This document shows positions 7,018 through 13,151 of a stretch of DNA of 13,151 nucleotides, piece after piece; within the stretch, counting starts at the first letter, position 1, and each line of letters opens with the position of its first letter. The translations under genes and the position numbers were made by a program. The notes under the pieces were generated by a model, which worked only from the letters and a program-made list of their open reading frames with translations, was not told the DNA's origin and made no database searches. Source of the DNA: Desulfonema limicola. Lineage in GTDB: Bacteria; Desulfobacterota; Desulfobacteria; Desulfobacterales; DYRC01. Location of the stretch: the NCBI GenBank assembly GCA_020718925.1, contig DYRC01000091.1:1-13151 (forward strand). The letters run 5' to 3'.

Positions 7018-7058
7018 CCCCTCCCCATCCCTTTATAAAACAGGGATTCAGAGAGGGG
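7018..7058 (-). terminator. Hairpin between etfA and the M14 gene
   Basis: In the 60-bp gap the minus strand forms nested arms: ATCCCT/AGGGAT (7042-7047 and 7027-7032) inside CCCCTC/GAGGGG (7053-7058 and 7018-7023). No U-run follows, so a simple intrinsic terminator is not certain. The right side of the hairpin carries the GGAGGGGAG used as the M14 Shine-Dalgarno, so folding would hide that site. It looks like another intergenic G/C palindrome family, with sequence unlike the three larger repeats. Confidence 0.45.
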
Positions 7059-7065
7059 CTAGGTT

Positions 7066-8025
7066 TTATCCTCTTATTTTTCTGACTTCTGCGGTAATGG
7101 CAGGAACCAGTTCAAACACATCGCCCACCACGCCGTAATCTGCTTTTGAAAAAATAGCAGCTTCCGGGTCTTTGTTGATTGCAACGATCACTTTGGATGA
7201 AGACATGCCTGCCAGATGCTGAATTGCGCCGGAAATGCCGCAGGCAATGTAGAGATTCGGCGAAACCACTTTGCCGGTCTGTCCCACCTGATCCGAATGA
7301 GGTCTGAAGCCCTGATCCACCGCCGATCTTGATGCGCCGACTGCGCCGTTGAGCAATGCTGCCAATTCTTCCAAAATGCCGAAATTTGCACTGCCCATGC
7401 CTGCGCCGCCGGACACAATCACATCTGCTTCGGTCAGCTCCGTTTTTGCGGCATCCATTGTCTTTTCGATAAATGTTACGCAGGTTTTACCAAGATTGAC
7501 CGGCACGGATTCGACTGCTCCGGCTTTGGGCGATTGAACCATTGGCGCGGAATTGGGGCGCAAAGCCAATATCTTCAGATTTCCTTCAGGCATCACATCC
7601 GCATAAATTTTGCCGCCATACATGGGGCGGGTGGCAATCAGGTTTTGCCCGTCAAACCGCGCAGACACGCAATCCATGACCAATGCGGCATTCAGACGAG
7701 CCGCAAGCCGCGCAGAGATGTCTTTGCCCCGCGTGGATGCGCCCATGACGACAACGCCCGGACAGACTTTTCCGATAATATCGGTCATCACATTGGTATA
7801 ACTATCAATCAGATATTCAGCCAATTCAGGTGCGTCTGCCACAAGAATTTTATCCGCGCCGTATTTTGCAAGTTCTGAAGCAATTTCTTTAACACCCGCG
7901 CCCAAGACCAGCGCAACCAGATCGCAGCCGAGATGATCGGCAATCACGCGCCCCTGACTTAACGCCTCGTAAGTAACTTTCCGAAAACCGCCCTGAGATT
8001 GTTCTGCAATTGCAAGTACTGTCAT
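7066..8025 (-). CDS. etfA: Electron transfer flavoprotein, alpha subunit
   Basis: With the start at the second of two close ATGs (8025) the protein has 319 residues. GGGAG at 8034-8038 is 8 nt from that ATG but only 2 nt from the first (8031). The N-terminal domain begins TVLAIAEQSQ, as usual for EtfA. The C-terminal FAD-binding domain shows SGGAGMG (205-211), GASRSAVDQGF (230-240), GQTGK (248-252), GISGAIQHLAGM (263-274) and INKDPEAAIF (283-292), the conserved flavin and phosphate contacts. There is no N-terminal ferredoxin insertion. It forms a heterodimer with EtfB and passes electrons from acyl-CoA or related dehydrogenases to a quinone oxidoreductase or, in bifurcating complexes, to ferredoxin; which partner applies cannot be seen, since none is in the window. 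Confidence 0.95.
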   Translation of the reverse strand: MTVLAIAEQSQGGFRKVTYEALSQGRVIADHLGCDLVALVLGAGVKEIASELAKYGADKILVADAPELAEYLIDSYTNVMTDIIGKVCPGVVVMGASTRGKDISARLAARLNAALVMDCVSARFDGQNLIATRPMYGGKIYADVMPEGNLKILALRPNSAPMVQSPKAGAVESVPVNLGKTCVTFIEKTMDAAKTELTEADVIVSGGAGMGSANFGILEELAALLNGAVGASRSAVDQGFRPHSDQVGQTGKVVSPNLYIACGISGAIQHLAGMSSSKVIVAINKDPEAAIFSKADYGVVGDVFELVPAITAEVRKIRG

Positions 8026-8033
8026 TATCATTT

Positions 8034-8038
8034 CTCCC
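8034..8038 (-). promoter_or_regulatory. Ribosome binding site deciding the etfA start
   Basis: GGGAG on the minus strand overlaps the etfB stop codon. It stands 8 nt before the ATG at 8025 and 2 nt before the ATG at 8031, so the shorter form (MTVLAIAEQ) is preferred. Confidence 0.6.
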
Positions 8039-8814
8039 TATATCACTTTGGCTTGCTCATGCAAGGCTTTGACTAATGCAGCGGCTTTTGCCTGAGCGGA
8101 TTCGCCGTCAATGATTTGTCCGGCTTTTCGCTGGGGCGGAAATGTCAGCCTGATGATTTTGGTTAAGGGTTTTCCGGCGTCTGCCATGCCGATGTCTTTA
8201 AGGCTTTTCTTGTCAATCGGCTTCTTTTTGGCTTTCATAATTCCCTGCATAGACGCATACCGGGGTTCGTTCAGTCCGCGCTGTGTGGTGAACAGGATCG
8301 GCAAGGGCGACTCAACCGTTACGGTTCCGCCTTCCACCGTCCGCTGACATCTGATCTTCTTATCCGCAATCTCCTGTTTCACGACAAAAGAAATGCTCGG
8401 AATATTGAGAAATTCAGCAACCGCCGTGCCGACCAGATAATTGTCATCATCCACTGCCCTCTGTCCCGCAATGATGAGATCATAGCTCATGCTTTTCAAT
8501 GCACCGGCTAAAATTTTTGCGATTCCTAGTCCGTCACAGGATTGAATCGCGGGATCGGTAATCAGCACACCTTTGTCCGCGCCCATCGCCAGCGCGGTGC
8601 GAATGGCGTCTGCGGCTTTTTCGGCTCCTGCGGACAAAATGGTTACGGAACCGCCCTGTTTTTCTTTGATTCTGATGGCTTCTTCAACGGCAAATTCATC
8701 ATAAGGGCTGATGATCCATTTGACATTATCTGTTTTTGCAGATACGCCGTCATCTCCTATGCCGATATTTGATTCTGTTGCCGGAACCTGTTTCAATAAT
8801 ACAACTATTTCCAA
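8038..8814 (-). CDS. etfB: Electron transfer flavoprotein, beta subunit (TTG start)
   Basis: I place the start at a TTG (8812-8814) giving 258 residues, beginning (M)EIVVLLKQVPATES, the standard EtfB N terminus, with AAAGGA 9 nt upstream. An upstream in-frame ATG at 8940 would add 42 residues (Cys/Phe/Gly-rich, MRKQRGG...) that match no Etf sequence and lack a ribosome site. Visible features: KQVP (8-11), a conserved segment PYDEFAVEEAIR (37-48), and GQRAVDDDNYLVGTAVAEFL (117-136), the AMP- or FAD-phosphate binding part. It precedes etfA with a 12-bp gap, so the two are cotranscribed. The exact Etf group (classic or bifurcating) is not decided by what I can read. Confidence 0.93.
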   Translation of the reverse strand: MEIVVLLKQVPATESNIGIGDDGVSAKTDNVKWIISPYDEFAVEEAIRIKEKQGGSVTILSAGAEKAADAIRTALAMGADKGVLITDPAIQSCDGLGIAKILAGALKSMSYDLIIAGQRAVDDDNYLVGTAVAEFLNIPSISFVVKQEIADKKIRCQRTVEGGTVTVESPLPILFTTQRGLNEPRYASMQGIMKAKKKPIDKKSLKDIGMADAGKPLTKIIRLTFPPQRKAGQIIDGESAQAKAAALVKALHEQAKVI

Positions 8815-8823
8815 AGTTAACCG

Positions 8824-8829
8824 TCCTTT
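8824..8829 (-). promoter_or_regulatory. Ribosome binding site for the etfB TTG start
   Basis: AAAGGA on the minus strand lies 9 nt upstream of the TTG at 8814. No comparable site precedes the ATG at 8940. This supports the shorter EtfB form. Confidence 0.65.
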
Positions 8830-8945
8830 CTGCTTTTCATAGTCATGCCCGAATAAGATACCGATACCATAATTGCTTTTAAAAGTGAATTGAAAAAATA
8901 TCTGACAAAGTTCTGTTGAACCGCCCCGCTGTTTTCGCAATACAT

Positions 8946-8975
8946 TTGACTTTTCAGATTCTATGATTTAATGAT
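8946..8975 (+). promoter_or_regulatory. Candidate promoter for mrp
   Basis: TTGACT (8946-8951, five of six -35 matches) and AATGAT (8970-8975, four of six -10 matches) are 18 bp apart. The -10 lies inside the palindrome at 8968-8987, so a protein bound there would block it. If used, transcription starts near 8982 and the mrp mRNA leader would carry the whole of repeat copy 3. Consensus-based, low confidence. Confidence 0.3.
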
Positions 8976-8987
8976 ATGTATCATTAA
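8968..8987. promoter_or_regulatory. Operator-like perfect palindrome between etfB and mrp
   Basis: TTAATGATA and TATCATTAA are exact 9-bp inverted arms around a central TG. AT-rich symmetric sites of this size in a divergent region are typical binding sites for dimeric repressors. It loosely recalls Fur-type sites (AATGATA/TATCATT) but does not match the 19-bp Fur consensus in spacing. It abuts the left end of repeat copy 3, so an origin as insertion-site sequence is another possibility. Confidence 0.45.
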
Positions 8988-9101
8988 TACCAAATCCTCA
9001 CCTAACCCCCCTGCCCCCCTTCCCTGAAAGGGAAGGGGGAGACGTCATCAGTACTCCCCTCTCCTTTCAGGGGAGGGGCCGGGGGAGGGGTGAATCGGTA
9101 T
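8987..9101. repeat. MITE-like double-hairpin repeat, copy 3 (with terminal inverted repeats)
   Basis: The 92-bp core (9001-9092) is almost identical to copy 1, and the outer ends ATACC (8987-8991) and GGTAT (9097-9101) are shared. Compared with copy 1 it lacks GCTTTCAAA on the left and the complementary block of about 10-11 bp on the right, so the loss is symmetric and the palindrome survives. It ends only 23 bp before the mrp start codon, and so probably lies in its mRNA leader. Confidence 0.8.
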
Positions 9102-9124
9102 AAACAGATAAGGAGAAATCATTT

Positions 9125-9943
9125 ATGACCACTCAGTGCAGCGGCAAAATGTCGTCTGATATTCAGAAAATGCTGATGGAAAGTTCGCTTTCCAAAATCA
9201 GGCATAAAATTTTGGTGATGAGCGGCAAGGGCGGCGTGGGCAAAAGCAGCATTTCCGCCAACCTGTCCCTCACCCTTGCTGAAAAAGGCTTTAAAACAGG
9301 GCTGCTGGACGTTGATCTTCACGGACCCAGCATTGCCGGAATCATGGGCATTCACGGATTGCTGGATATTACCGAAGATAAATTCATTCTTCCCAAACGA
9401 TGTAACGACAATCTGAGCGTGGTATCTATGCAGTCGCTGATGCCGGACGGCGATCAGGCGGTAATTTTCAGAGGTCCGGCTAAGACCGGCGTGATTCGCA
9501 AATTTATCGGCGATGTGCAGTGGGGAGAACTTGATGTTTTGGTGATTGACTCTCCGCCCGGAACCGGCGATGAACCGTTAAGCGTGGCGCAAAGCATTCC
9601 CGGCGCAAAAGCCCTGATTATCACAACGCCGCAGGATGTGGCATTGTCCGATGTGCGGAAATCCATCAATTTTTGCCGGGCAGTTCAATTGGATATGCTG
9701 GGATTGGTCGAAAACATGGGACCCTTTGCCTGTCCGTGCTGCGGCAAAACCATTGAGATATTCAAAAGCGGCGGCGGCGCAAAAACAGCCACGCAGATGG
9801 GCATTGAGTTTTTAGGTACTTTGCCGTTTGATCCGAAAGTCGTCAAAGCCTGCGACAGAGGACAGCCGCTTTCGACCGGAGCAGAAGGGTTTCGTGCCGC
9901 GTTTAATATCCTGGCGGATAAGCTGATGGCTTATCTGGCTTGA
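9125..9943 (+). CDS. mrp: Mrp/NBP35 family Fe-S cluster carrier ATPase
   Basis: The 272-residue protein has the deviant Walker A SGKGGVGKS (33-41), LDVDLHGPS (61-69, nucleotide switch), and DSPPGTGD (142-149), all diagnostic of the Mrp/ApbC/NBP35 branch of the MinD/ParA superfamily. The segment FACPCCGK (201-208) gives the CxxC pair C203/C206 that holds the bridging 4Fe-4S cluster at the dimer interface. There is no N-terminal DUF59 domain and no ferredoxin-type N-terminal Cys cluster, though C5 is present, so it is the short form common in anaerobes. The role is binding and transfer of Fe-S clusters to target enzymes in the cytosol. AAGGAG at 9110-9115 is 9 nt before the ATG. It is divergent from etfBA. 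Confidence 0.94.
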   Translation: MTTQCSGKMSSDIQKMLMESSLSKIRHKILVMSGKGGVGKSSISANLSLTLAEKGFKTGLLDVDLHGPSIAGIMGIHGLLDITEDKFILPKRCNDNLSVVSMQSLMPDGDQAVIFRGPAKTGVIRKFIGDVQWGELDVLVIDSPPGTGDEPLSVAQSIPGAKALIITTPQDVALSDVRKSINFCRAVQLDMLGLVENMGPFACPCCGKTIEIFKSGGGAKTATQMGIEFLGTLPFDPKVVKACDRGQPLSTGAEGFRAAFNILADKLMAYLA

Positions 9944-10046
9944 ATAAATATCCGCGATCAGCTCCGAACGTTTTCCTGCCGCAAGCTTGAATCAGGATTG
10001 AAGGATTTATCGCTAGTCCTAAAGATAGTGGTAAAATGCCTGACAA

Positions 10047-10065
10047 TTTTCTCAAAATGAGAAAA
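10047..10065. terminator. Inverted repeat downstream of mrp
   Basis: The arms TTTTCTCA and TGAGAAAA pair perfectly around AAA. It lies about 100 bp after the mrp stop. The stem is A/T-rich and only a short A-rich tail follows, so it is a weak terminator candidate and could equally be a small operator. Confidence 0.3.
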
Positions 10066-10149
10066 ATCAATTCATGAAGCTGATGCCAGCCGACTCGCCG
10101 CTATTTTGAAACGCTGACAGATTCAAAACTCCGTTCATTTTTTTCGTAT

Positions 10150-10178
10150 TTGATATTCTTCCCCTCCTGTGATAAAAA
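10150..10178 (+). promoter_or_regulatory. Candidate promoter for the UPF0182 gene
   Basis: TTGATA (10150-10155) and TAAAAA (10173-10178) are 17 bp apart, matching the -35 at five of six and the -10 at four of six positions. A leader of about 40 nt would contain GGAGG at 10211-10215. This rests on consensus alone. Confidence 0.35.
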
Positions 10179-10227
10179 TACCGTGATTGATACGATGTAA
10201 ATATAAACGTGGAGGATATCATTTAAA

Positions 10228-12789
10228 ATGAATTGGAAACGACGTTTGGCGCTGTCTTTTGCCGCTCTGATAGGCGCGGGAATCGTTTATGCCGGGTTCA
10301 AATTTCTGTTTTTAAACTTTTTTGTGGATTGGTGGTGGTTTGAATCTTCGGGCTACGAAGGCTATTTCTGGATGCGGCTGCTATACCGCCATATCATCTT
10401 TGCATCTGTTACCCTGATATTCTTTCTGATCTTTTTTCTTAATTTCTGGATAGCTTCCCGATATTTAGGAAATACAGCAAAAGACAGCGGAGCCGATACT
10501 TCGGAAAACCCGAAAAAATACAAGGCTTTGCTGCGGATGTTTCAAAGCGGCTCATTAAAGGTCTATACGCCGCTCTCGCTGATTTTAGCTGTCCCGATAG
10601 CCATTCCGCTCTATGAAAAATGGGAAGAATTTCTTTTGTTCATTTTTTCAGGCAATTCCGGCGTAACAGAGCCGACTTTCGGAAAAGACCTCAGCTTTTA
10701 TCTGTTTTCATTTCCGATTTACAAACTGCTTGTCAATGAATTATTTATCACGTTTTCGCTGCTGCTGCTGTTTCTGATGATTCTGTATCGGATTGAAAGC
10801 CGGATTTTATCCAAAGAAGACTTATACCTGCCTTCCGGAGCCAGAATCCATCTCAATATTCTGTTTTTTGTGGCGGTGATGATTAAAGCGTATGATTATT
10901 TTCTTCAGCAATATGATTTGTTGTATGTGGAAAGTCATGCGCCGCTTTTTCCCGGTCCCGGATTTGTGGAAATGAATGTGAGCCTGCCGCTGATTTGGGC
11001 TGCATTTGCTTCTCTGATCGGCACTGCGATTTTTCTGATGGCATATATTCACGGCAGGAAAGGATTGAAACCCCTGATCGGATTTGCGCTGCTCTTTTTA
11101 GTGTGTATCGGAATGCGGGCATCCTCTTTTTTACCGAGAAATATTGAGAGATACTTTATCAAAGCCAATCAGGCAGGCAGTGAAAAGACCTATATTGAAC
11201 GCAGTATTCAGAATACGCTGACAGCATATAATATAGCCAATGTGGAAAGCCATCCTGCCAGACAGAGTTCCGAAATGGTAATCACCGAAGACATCAGAAA
11301 CGCGCTCCGCAACATTCCGGTCTGGGATGAGGAACTGATTGATGATGTTTATACCCAGATTCAGGGAATGCGCTCATATTACCGCTTTGTGGATGCGGAT
11401 GCGGATCGGTATAATATCGGCGGCATAAAGCAGCAGGTCTATATATCGGCAAGAGAAATCTATACCGAAGGACTGCCGTCAAGTGCTAAGAATTGGCTCA
11501 ATACGCATCTGCTCTATACACACGGCTACGGCGTGGTCATGACGCCCGCTGCCCAATTCGGAGACGAGCCTATGAAATGGCTGATTCATGATATTCCGAT
11601 GCGCTCCTCGCTGGATATTAAAAATCCTGCTATTTACTATGGAGTTAACAATAATGACTACGCGATTGTCCCGAATGAGATGGGTGAAATCGATCATTTT
11701 GAAAACGACAAAGATGTCAAATCAGATTACAACGGCAGCGGCGGTGTTCCGTTGTCTTCGATATTCCGTAAGCTGTTATTTGCGGCATGGTTCAAAAATG
11801 AAAATATCTTTCTGACCACCAAAACCAAAAGCGACAGCCGGATTCTGTTTCACAGAAATATCCGGGATGCGGTAAAAAAAATAACGCCGTATTTCATGCC
11901 GGATAAGGATCCGTATATTGTCGCAAGTTCGGAAGGGCTTTTCTGGGTCATGGATGCTTATACGACTTCCGCGCTGTTTCCGGGTGCGGATAAGATAGAC
12001 AAAAAAGTAAATTATATCCGAAATTCGGTGAAAATCGTGGTGGATGCGTATCATGGGCGCGTAAATTATTATGTTGCGGATTCAAAAGACCCGATTGTCA
12101 ACGCATATCGCCGGATGTATCCGGGCTTGCTCAAACCGATGGAGCAGATGCCCGATGATATTCGTAAAAATCATCTCAGATATCCGAGAACGCTGTTTGA
12201 ACTTCAGATGAGCGTCTATGCCAAATATCATCAGTCAGATGCGGAAAGCTTTTATCGTCAGGATGATAACTGGGATTTTGCCAAATCCGGCGATATGAAA
12301 TCTTATTATCTGACCCTCAACCTTTTTGAAACAGATAAAACAGACCGCTTTATCCTGTTATGTCCGATGAGTAATGCGGTTGTCGGAAAGGACAAAAAAT
12401 CGGAAAATCTGCGGGCAGTTGCAATAGTCGGCTCTGATGATGGCAATTACGGGAAAATATCTGTATTGACCTTTTCCAATCCGATACGGACGCCGTCTCA
12501 AATCAGTTCGATGATAGATCAGGATACGGTTATTTCGCGGGATCTGACGCTCTGGGGGCAGGTCGGCTCCGAGGTCAGACGCGGCAGAATGATTGTTCTG
12601 CCTGTAAACGGCACGGTATTTTATATTCAGCCCGTGTATCTGAGGGCTTCTACGGGTCCCAGACTTCCTGAACTCAAGCGCGTTATTCTTTCTCAGGGCG
12701 ATATTTTCGTTATGGAGCGTTCTTTGGAAGAGGCGTTGAAGAAAATCGAAGAAAAATTGAAAGAACGCGCTGAACGGGCAAAGCCTTAG
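10228..12789 (+). CDS. UPF0182 (COG1615) family membrane protein
   Basis: The 853-residue protein has about seven membrane segments in its first 300 residues (roughly 8-30, 55-76, 112-129, 165-187, 208-226, 253-274, 281-298), followed by a soluble region of about 550 residues. The family's DWWWFES segment is at 34-40. The soluble part reads like UPF0182 throughout, with motifs such as DAYTTS, VNYIRNSVKIVVDAYHG, DPIVNAYRRMYPGL and LRYPRTLFELQ, then SQISSMIDQD and LTLWGQVGSEVRRG near the C terminus. The last 30 residues are a charged helix. Length fits the family. The function of this widespread family is unknown; the large domain probably faces the outside or periplasm (inference). GGAGG at 10211-10215 is 12 nt before the ATG. 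It is monocistronic here as far as can be seen. Confidence 0.93.
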   Translation: MNWKRRLALSFAALIGAGIVYAGFKFLFLNFFVDWWWFESSGYEGYFWMRLLYRHIIFASVTLIFFLIFFLNFWIASRYLGNTAKDSGADTSENPKKYKALLRMFQSGSLKVYTPLSLILAVPIAIPLYEKWEEFLLFIFSGNSGVTEPTFGKDLSFYLFSFPIYKLLVNELFITFSLLLLFLMILYRIESRILSKEDLYLPSGARIHLNILFFVAVMIKAYDYFLQQYDLLYVESHAPLFPGPGFVEMNVSLPLIWAAFASLIGTAIFLMAYIHGRKGLKPLIGFALLFLVCIGMRASSFLPRNIERYFIKANQAGSEKTYIERSIQNTLTAYNIANVESHPARQSSEMVITEDIRNALRNIPVWDEELIDDVYTQIQGMRSYYRFVDADADRYNIGGIKQQVYISAREIYTEGLPSSAKNWLNTHLLYTHGYGVVMTPAAQFGDEPMKWLIHDIPMRSSLDIKNPAIYYGVNNNDYAIVPNEMGEIDHFENDKDVKSDYNGSGGVPLSSIFRKLLFAAWFKNENIFLTTKTKSDSRILFHRNIRDAVKKITPYFMPDKDPYIVASSEGLFWVMDAYTTSALFPGADKIDKKVNYIRNSVKIVVDAYHGRVNYYVADSKDPIVNAYRRMYPGLLKPMEQMPDDIRKNHLRYPRTLFELQMSVYAKYHQSDAESFYRQDDNWDFAKSGDMKSYYLTLNLFETDKTDRFILLCPMSNAVVGKDKKSENLRAVAIVGSDDGNYGKISVLTFSNPIRTPSQISSMIDQDTVISRDLTLWGQVGSEVRRGRMIVLPVNGTVFYIQPVYLRASTGPRLPELKRVILSQGDIFVMERSLEEALKKIEEKLKERAERAKP

Positions 12790-12795
12790 TCCTCT

Positions 12796-12845
12796 GTAGG
12801 GGCAATCCCCCTGTGGTTGCCCTGCTGCGAGGGTAAGCACAGGGA
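12796..12845. repeat. G/C-rich palindromic repeat fragment after the UPF0182 gene
   Basis: The sequence begins GTAGGGGCAATCCCCCTGTG and contains arms GGGCAA (12800-12805) and TTGCCC (12817-12822), then a CTGCTGCGAGGG segment. It has the look of the widespread 'GTAGGGGC...GCCCCTAC' intergenic repeats, but the closing GCCCCTAC end is missing, so it is a partial or eroded copy, with no second copy in this window. It may also end UPF0182 transcription. Confidence 0.45.
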
Positions 12846-13151
12846 TGGACTGCTTTTTTCAGTCTCAGATATTCGCAACGGATATCGGACGGCATCGAAG
12901 TCCGCCTCTGGTTCTCTGTGAATCGGAAACATATATTATCCTTCCGTCTGGTATGACAGAATCGGATGTTATACAGGGCGCATTATTTATGCCATAATCA
13001 GAAATTCAGATCAGTAATAATTTCCGACAAACCTTTAAAAAAAATTATATTATACTTGATTTATTATGTTTATTTGCAGACAGCTTTTTTGTTTTGTAAA
13101 ATCGTAAAAAAGTTCTTGCTTTTTTATATCGGCGGATATACAGACTGACTC
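12846..13151. other. AT-rich intergenic tail of the window
   Basis: No credible gene is seen. A 60-codon frame at 12966-13148 has no ribosome binding site, an atypical composition and no recognisable motif. Small inverted repeats occur, such as CGGAC/GTCCG in the 12886-12903 area. From about 13035 the DNA is very AT-rich and probably holds the promoter region of a gene beyond the right edge. Confidence 0.5.

Larger units (their letters stand above)
9944..10227. other. Intergenic region between mrp and the UPF0182 gene
   Basis: No believable reading frame is seen in either strand. It contains an inverted repeat with exact 8-bp arms TTTTCTCA and TGAGAAAA (10047-10065) around a 3-nt loop, which might terminate mrp although no strong T-run follows, and a candidate promoter at 10150-10178 for the downstream gene. 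Confidence 0.5.

Noticed and set aside
8815..9124. Riboswitch or leader peptide ahead of etfB or mrp
   Set aside because: The structure seen is explained by the repeat and the palindrome; no conserved riboswitch core is recognised.
9944..10227. Remnant of a transposase or degraded gene
   Set aside because: Translating the plus-strand frames by eye gave only short stop-interrupted peptides with no family match.
12358..12840. 160-codon minus-strand frame opposite the UPF0182 3' end
   Set aside because: No recognisable motif, no SD, and antisense to strongly supported coding sequence.
12966..13148. 60-codon plus-strand frame near the right end
   Set aside because: Odd composition from AT-rich DNA, no ribosome site and no family resemblance.

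Overview
This 13.2-kb chromosomal window has moderate G+C and looks like an anaerobic or respiratory Gram-negative bacterium. An Etf pair, a COG1615 (UPF0182) membrane protein, a dockerin-bearing secreted carboxypeptidase, a radical SAM/SPASM enzyme, and abundant G/C-rich palindromic intergenic repeats together suggest a Desulfobacterota-like (possibly Desulfobacterales) genome. That placement is inference from gene content and repeat style, not from a marker gene. No rRNA, tRNA, CRISPR array, transposase or phage gene is visible.

Layout. At the left edge, the first ten codons of a leftward gene are cut off. On the plus strand at 361-2267 lies a tight two-gene unit: a membrane protein of the TIGR04222 type ending in an extreme Gly/Cys tail (five Cys in the last 22 residues), and a radical SAM/SPASM protein that starts inside the codons for that tail. 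This pair is the most interesting part of the window, because a SPASM enzyme translationally coupled to a Cys/Gly-tailed protein looks like a maturase-substrate pair. From 8814 back to 2260 a long minus-strand run reads: etfB, etfA, a secreted M14 carboxypeptidase with C-terminal dockerin-like repeats, a soluble M48-like metallopeptidase, an ABC-F ATPase, and a 59-residue YwbE-family protein that converges on and overlaps the radical SAM gene by 8 bp. Divergent from etfB, on the plus strand, are a Mrp/NBP35-type Fe-S carrier ATPase (9125-9943) and an 853-residue UPF0182 membrane protein (10228-12789). The last 360 bases hold no convincing gene.

Non-coding architecture. A MITE-like, doubly palindromic G/C-rich element of about 91-93 bp (core) occurs three times in the same orientation, ahead of the TIGR04222 gene, between the two peptidase genes, and ahead of mrp. 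Two copies have outer inverted termini of the form ATACC...GGTAT. A perfect AT-rich palindrome with 9-bp arms sits in the etfB/mrp divergent region, abutting the third repeat. Other hairpin-type sequences lie after etfA and after the UPF0182 gene. A short 7-bp tandem repeat has been absorbed into the coding sequence of the ABC-F protein.

How the genes relate: EtfB/EtfA form one electron-transfer flavoprotein; Mrp probably carries or inserts Fe-S clusters; ABC-F and YwbE are translationally coupled and may share a translation-related role (inference); the two peptidases are separate in location (one exported, one cytosolic).
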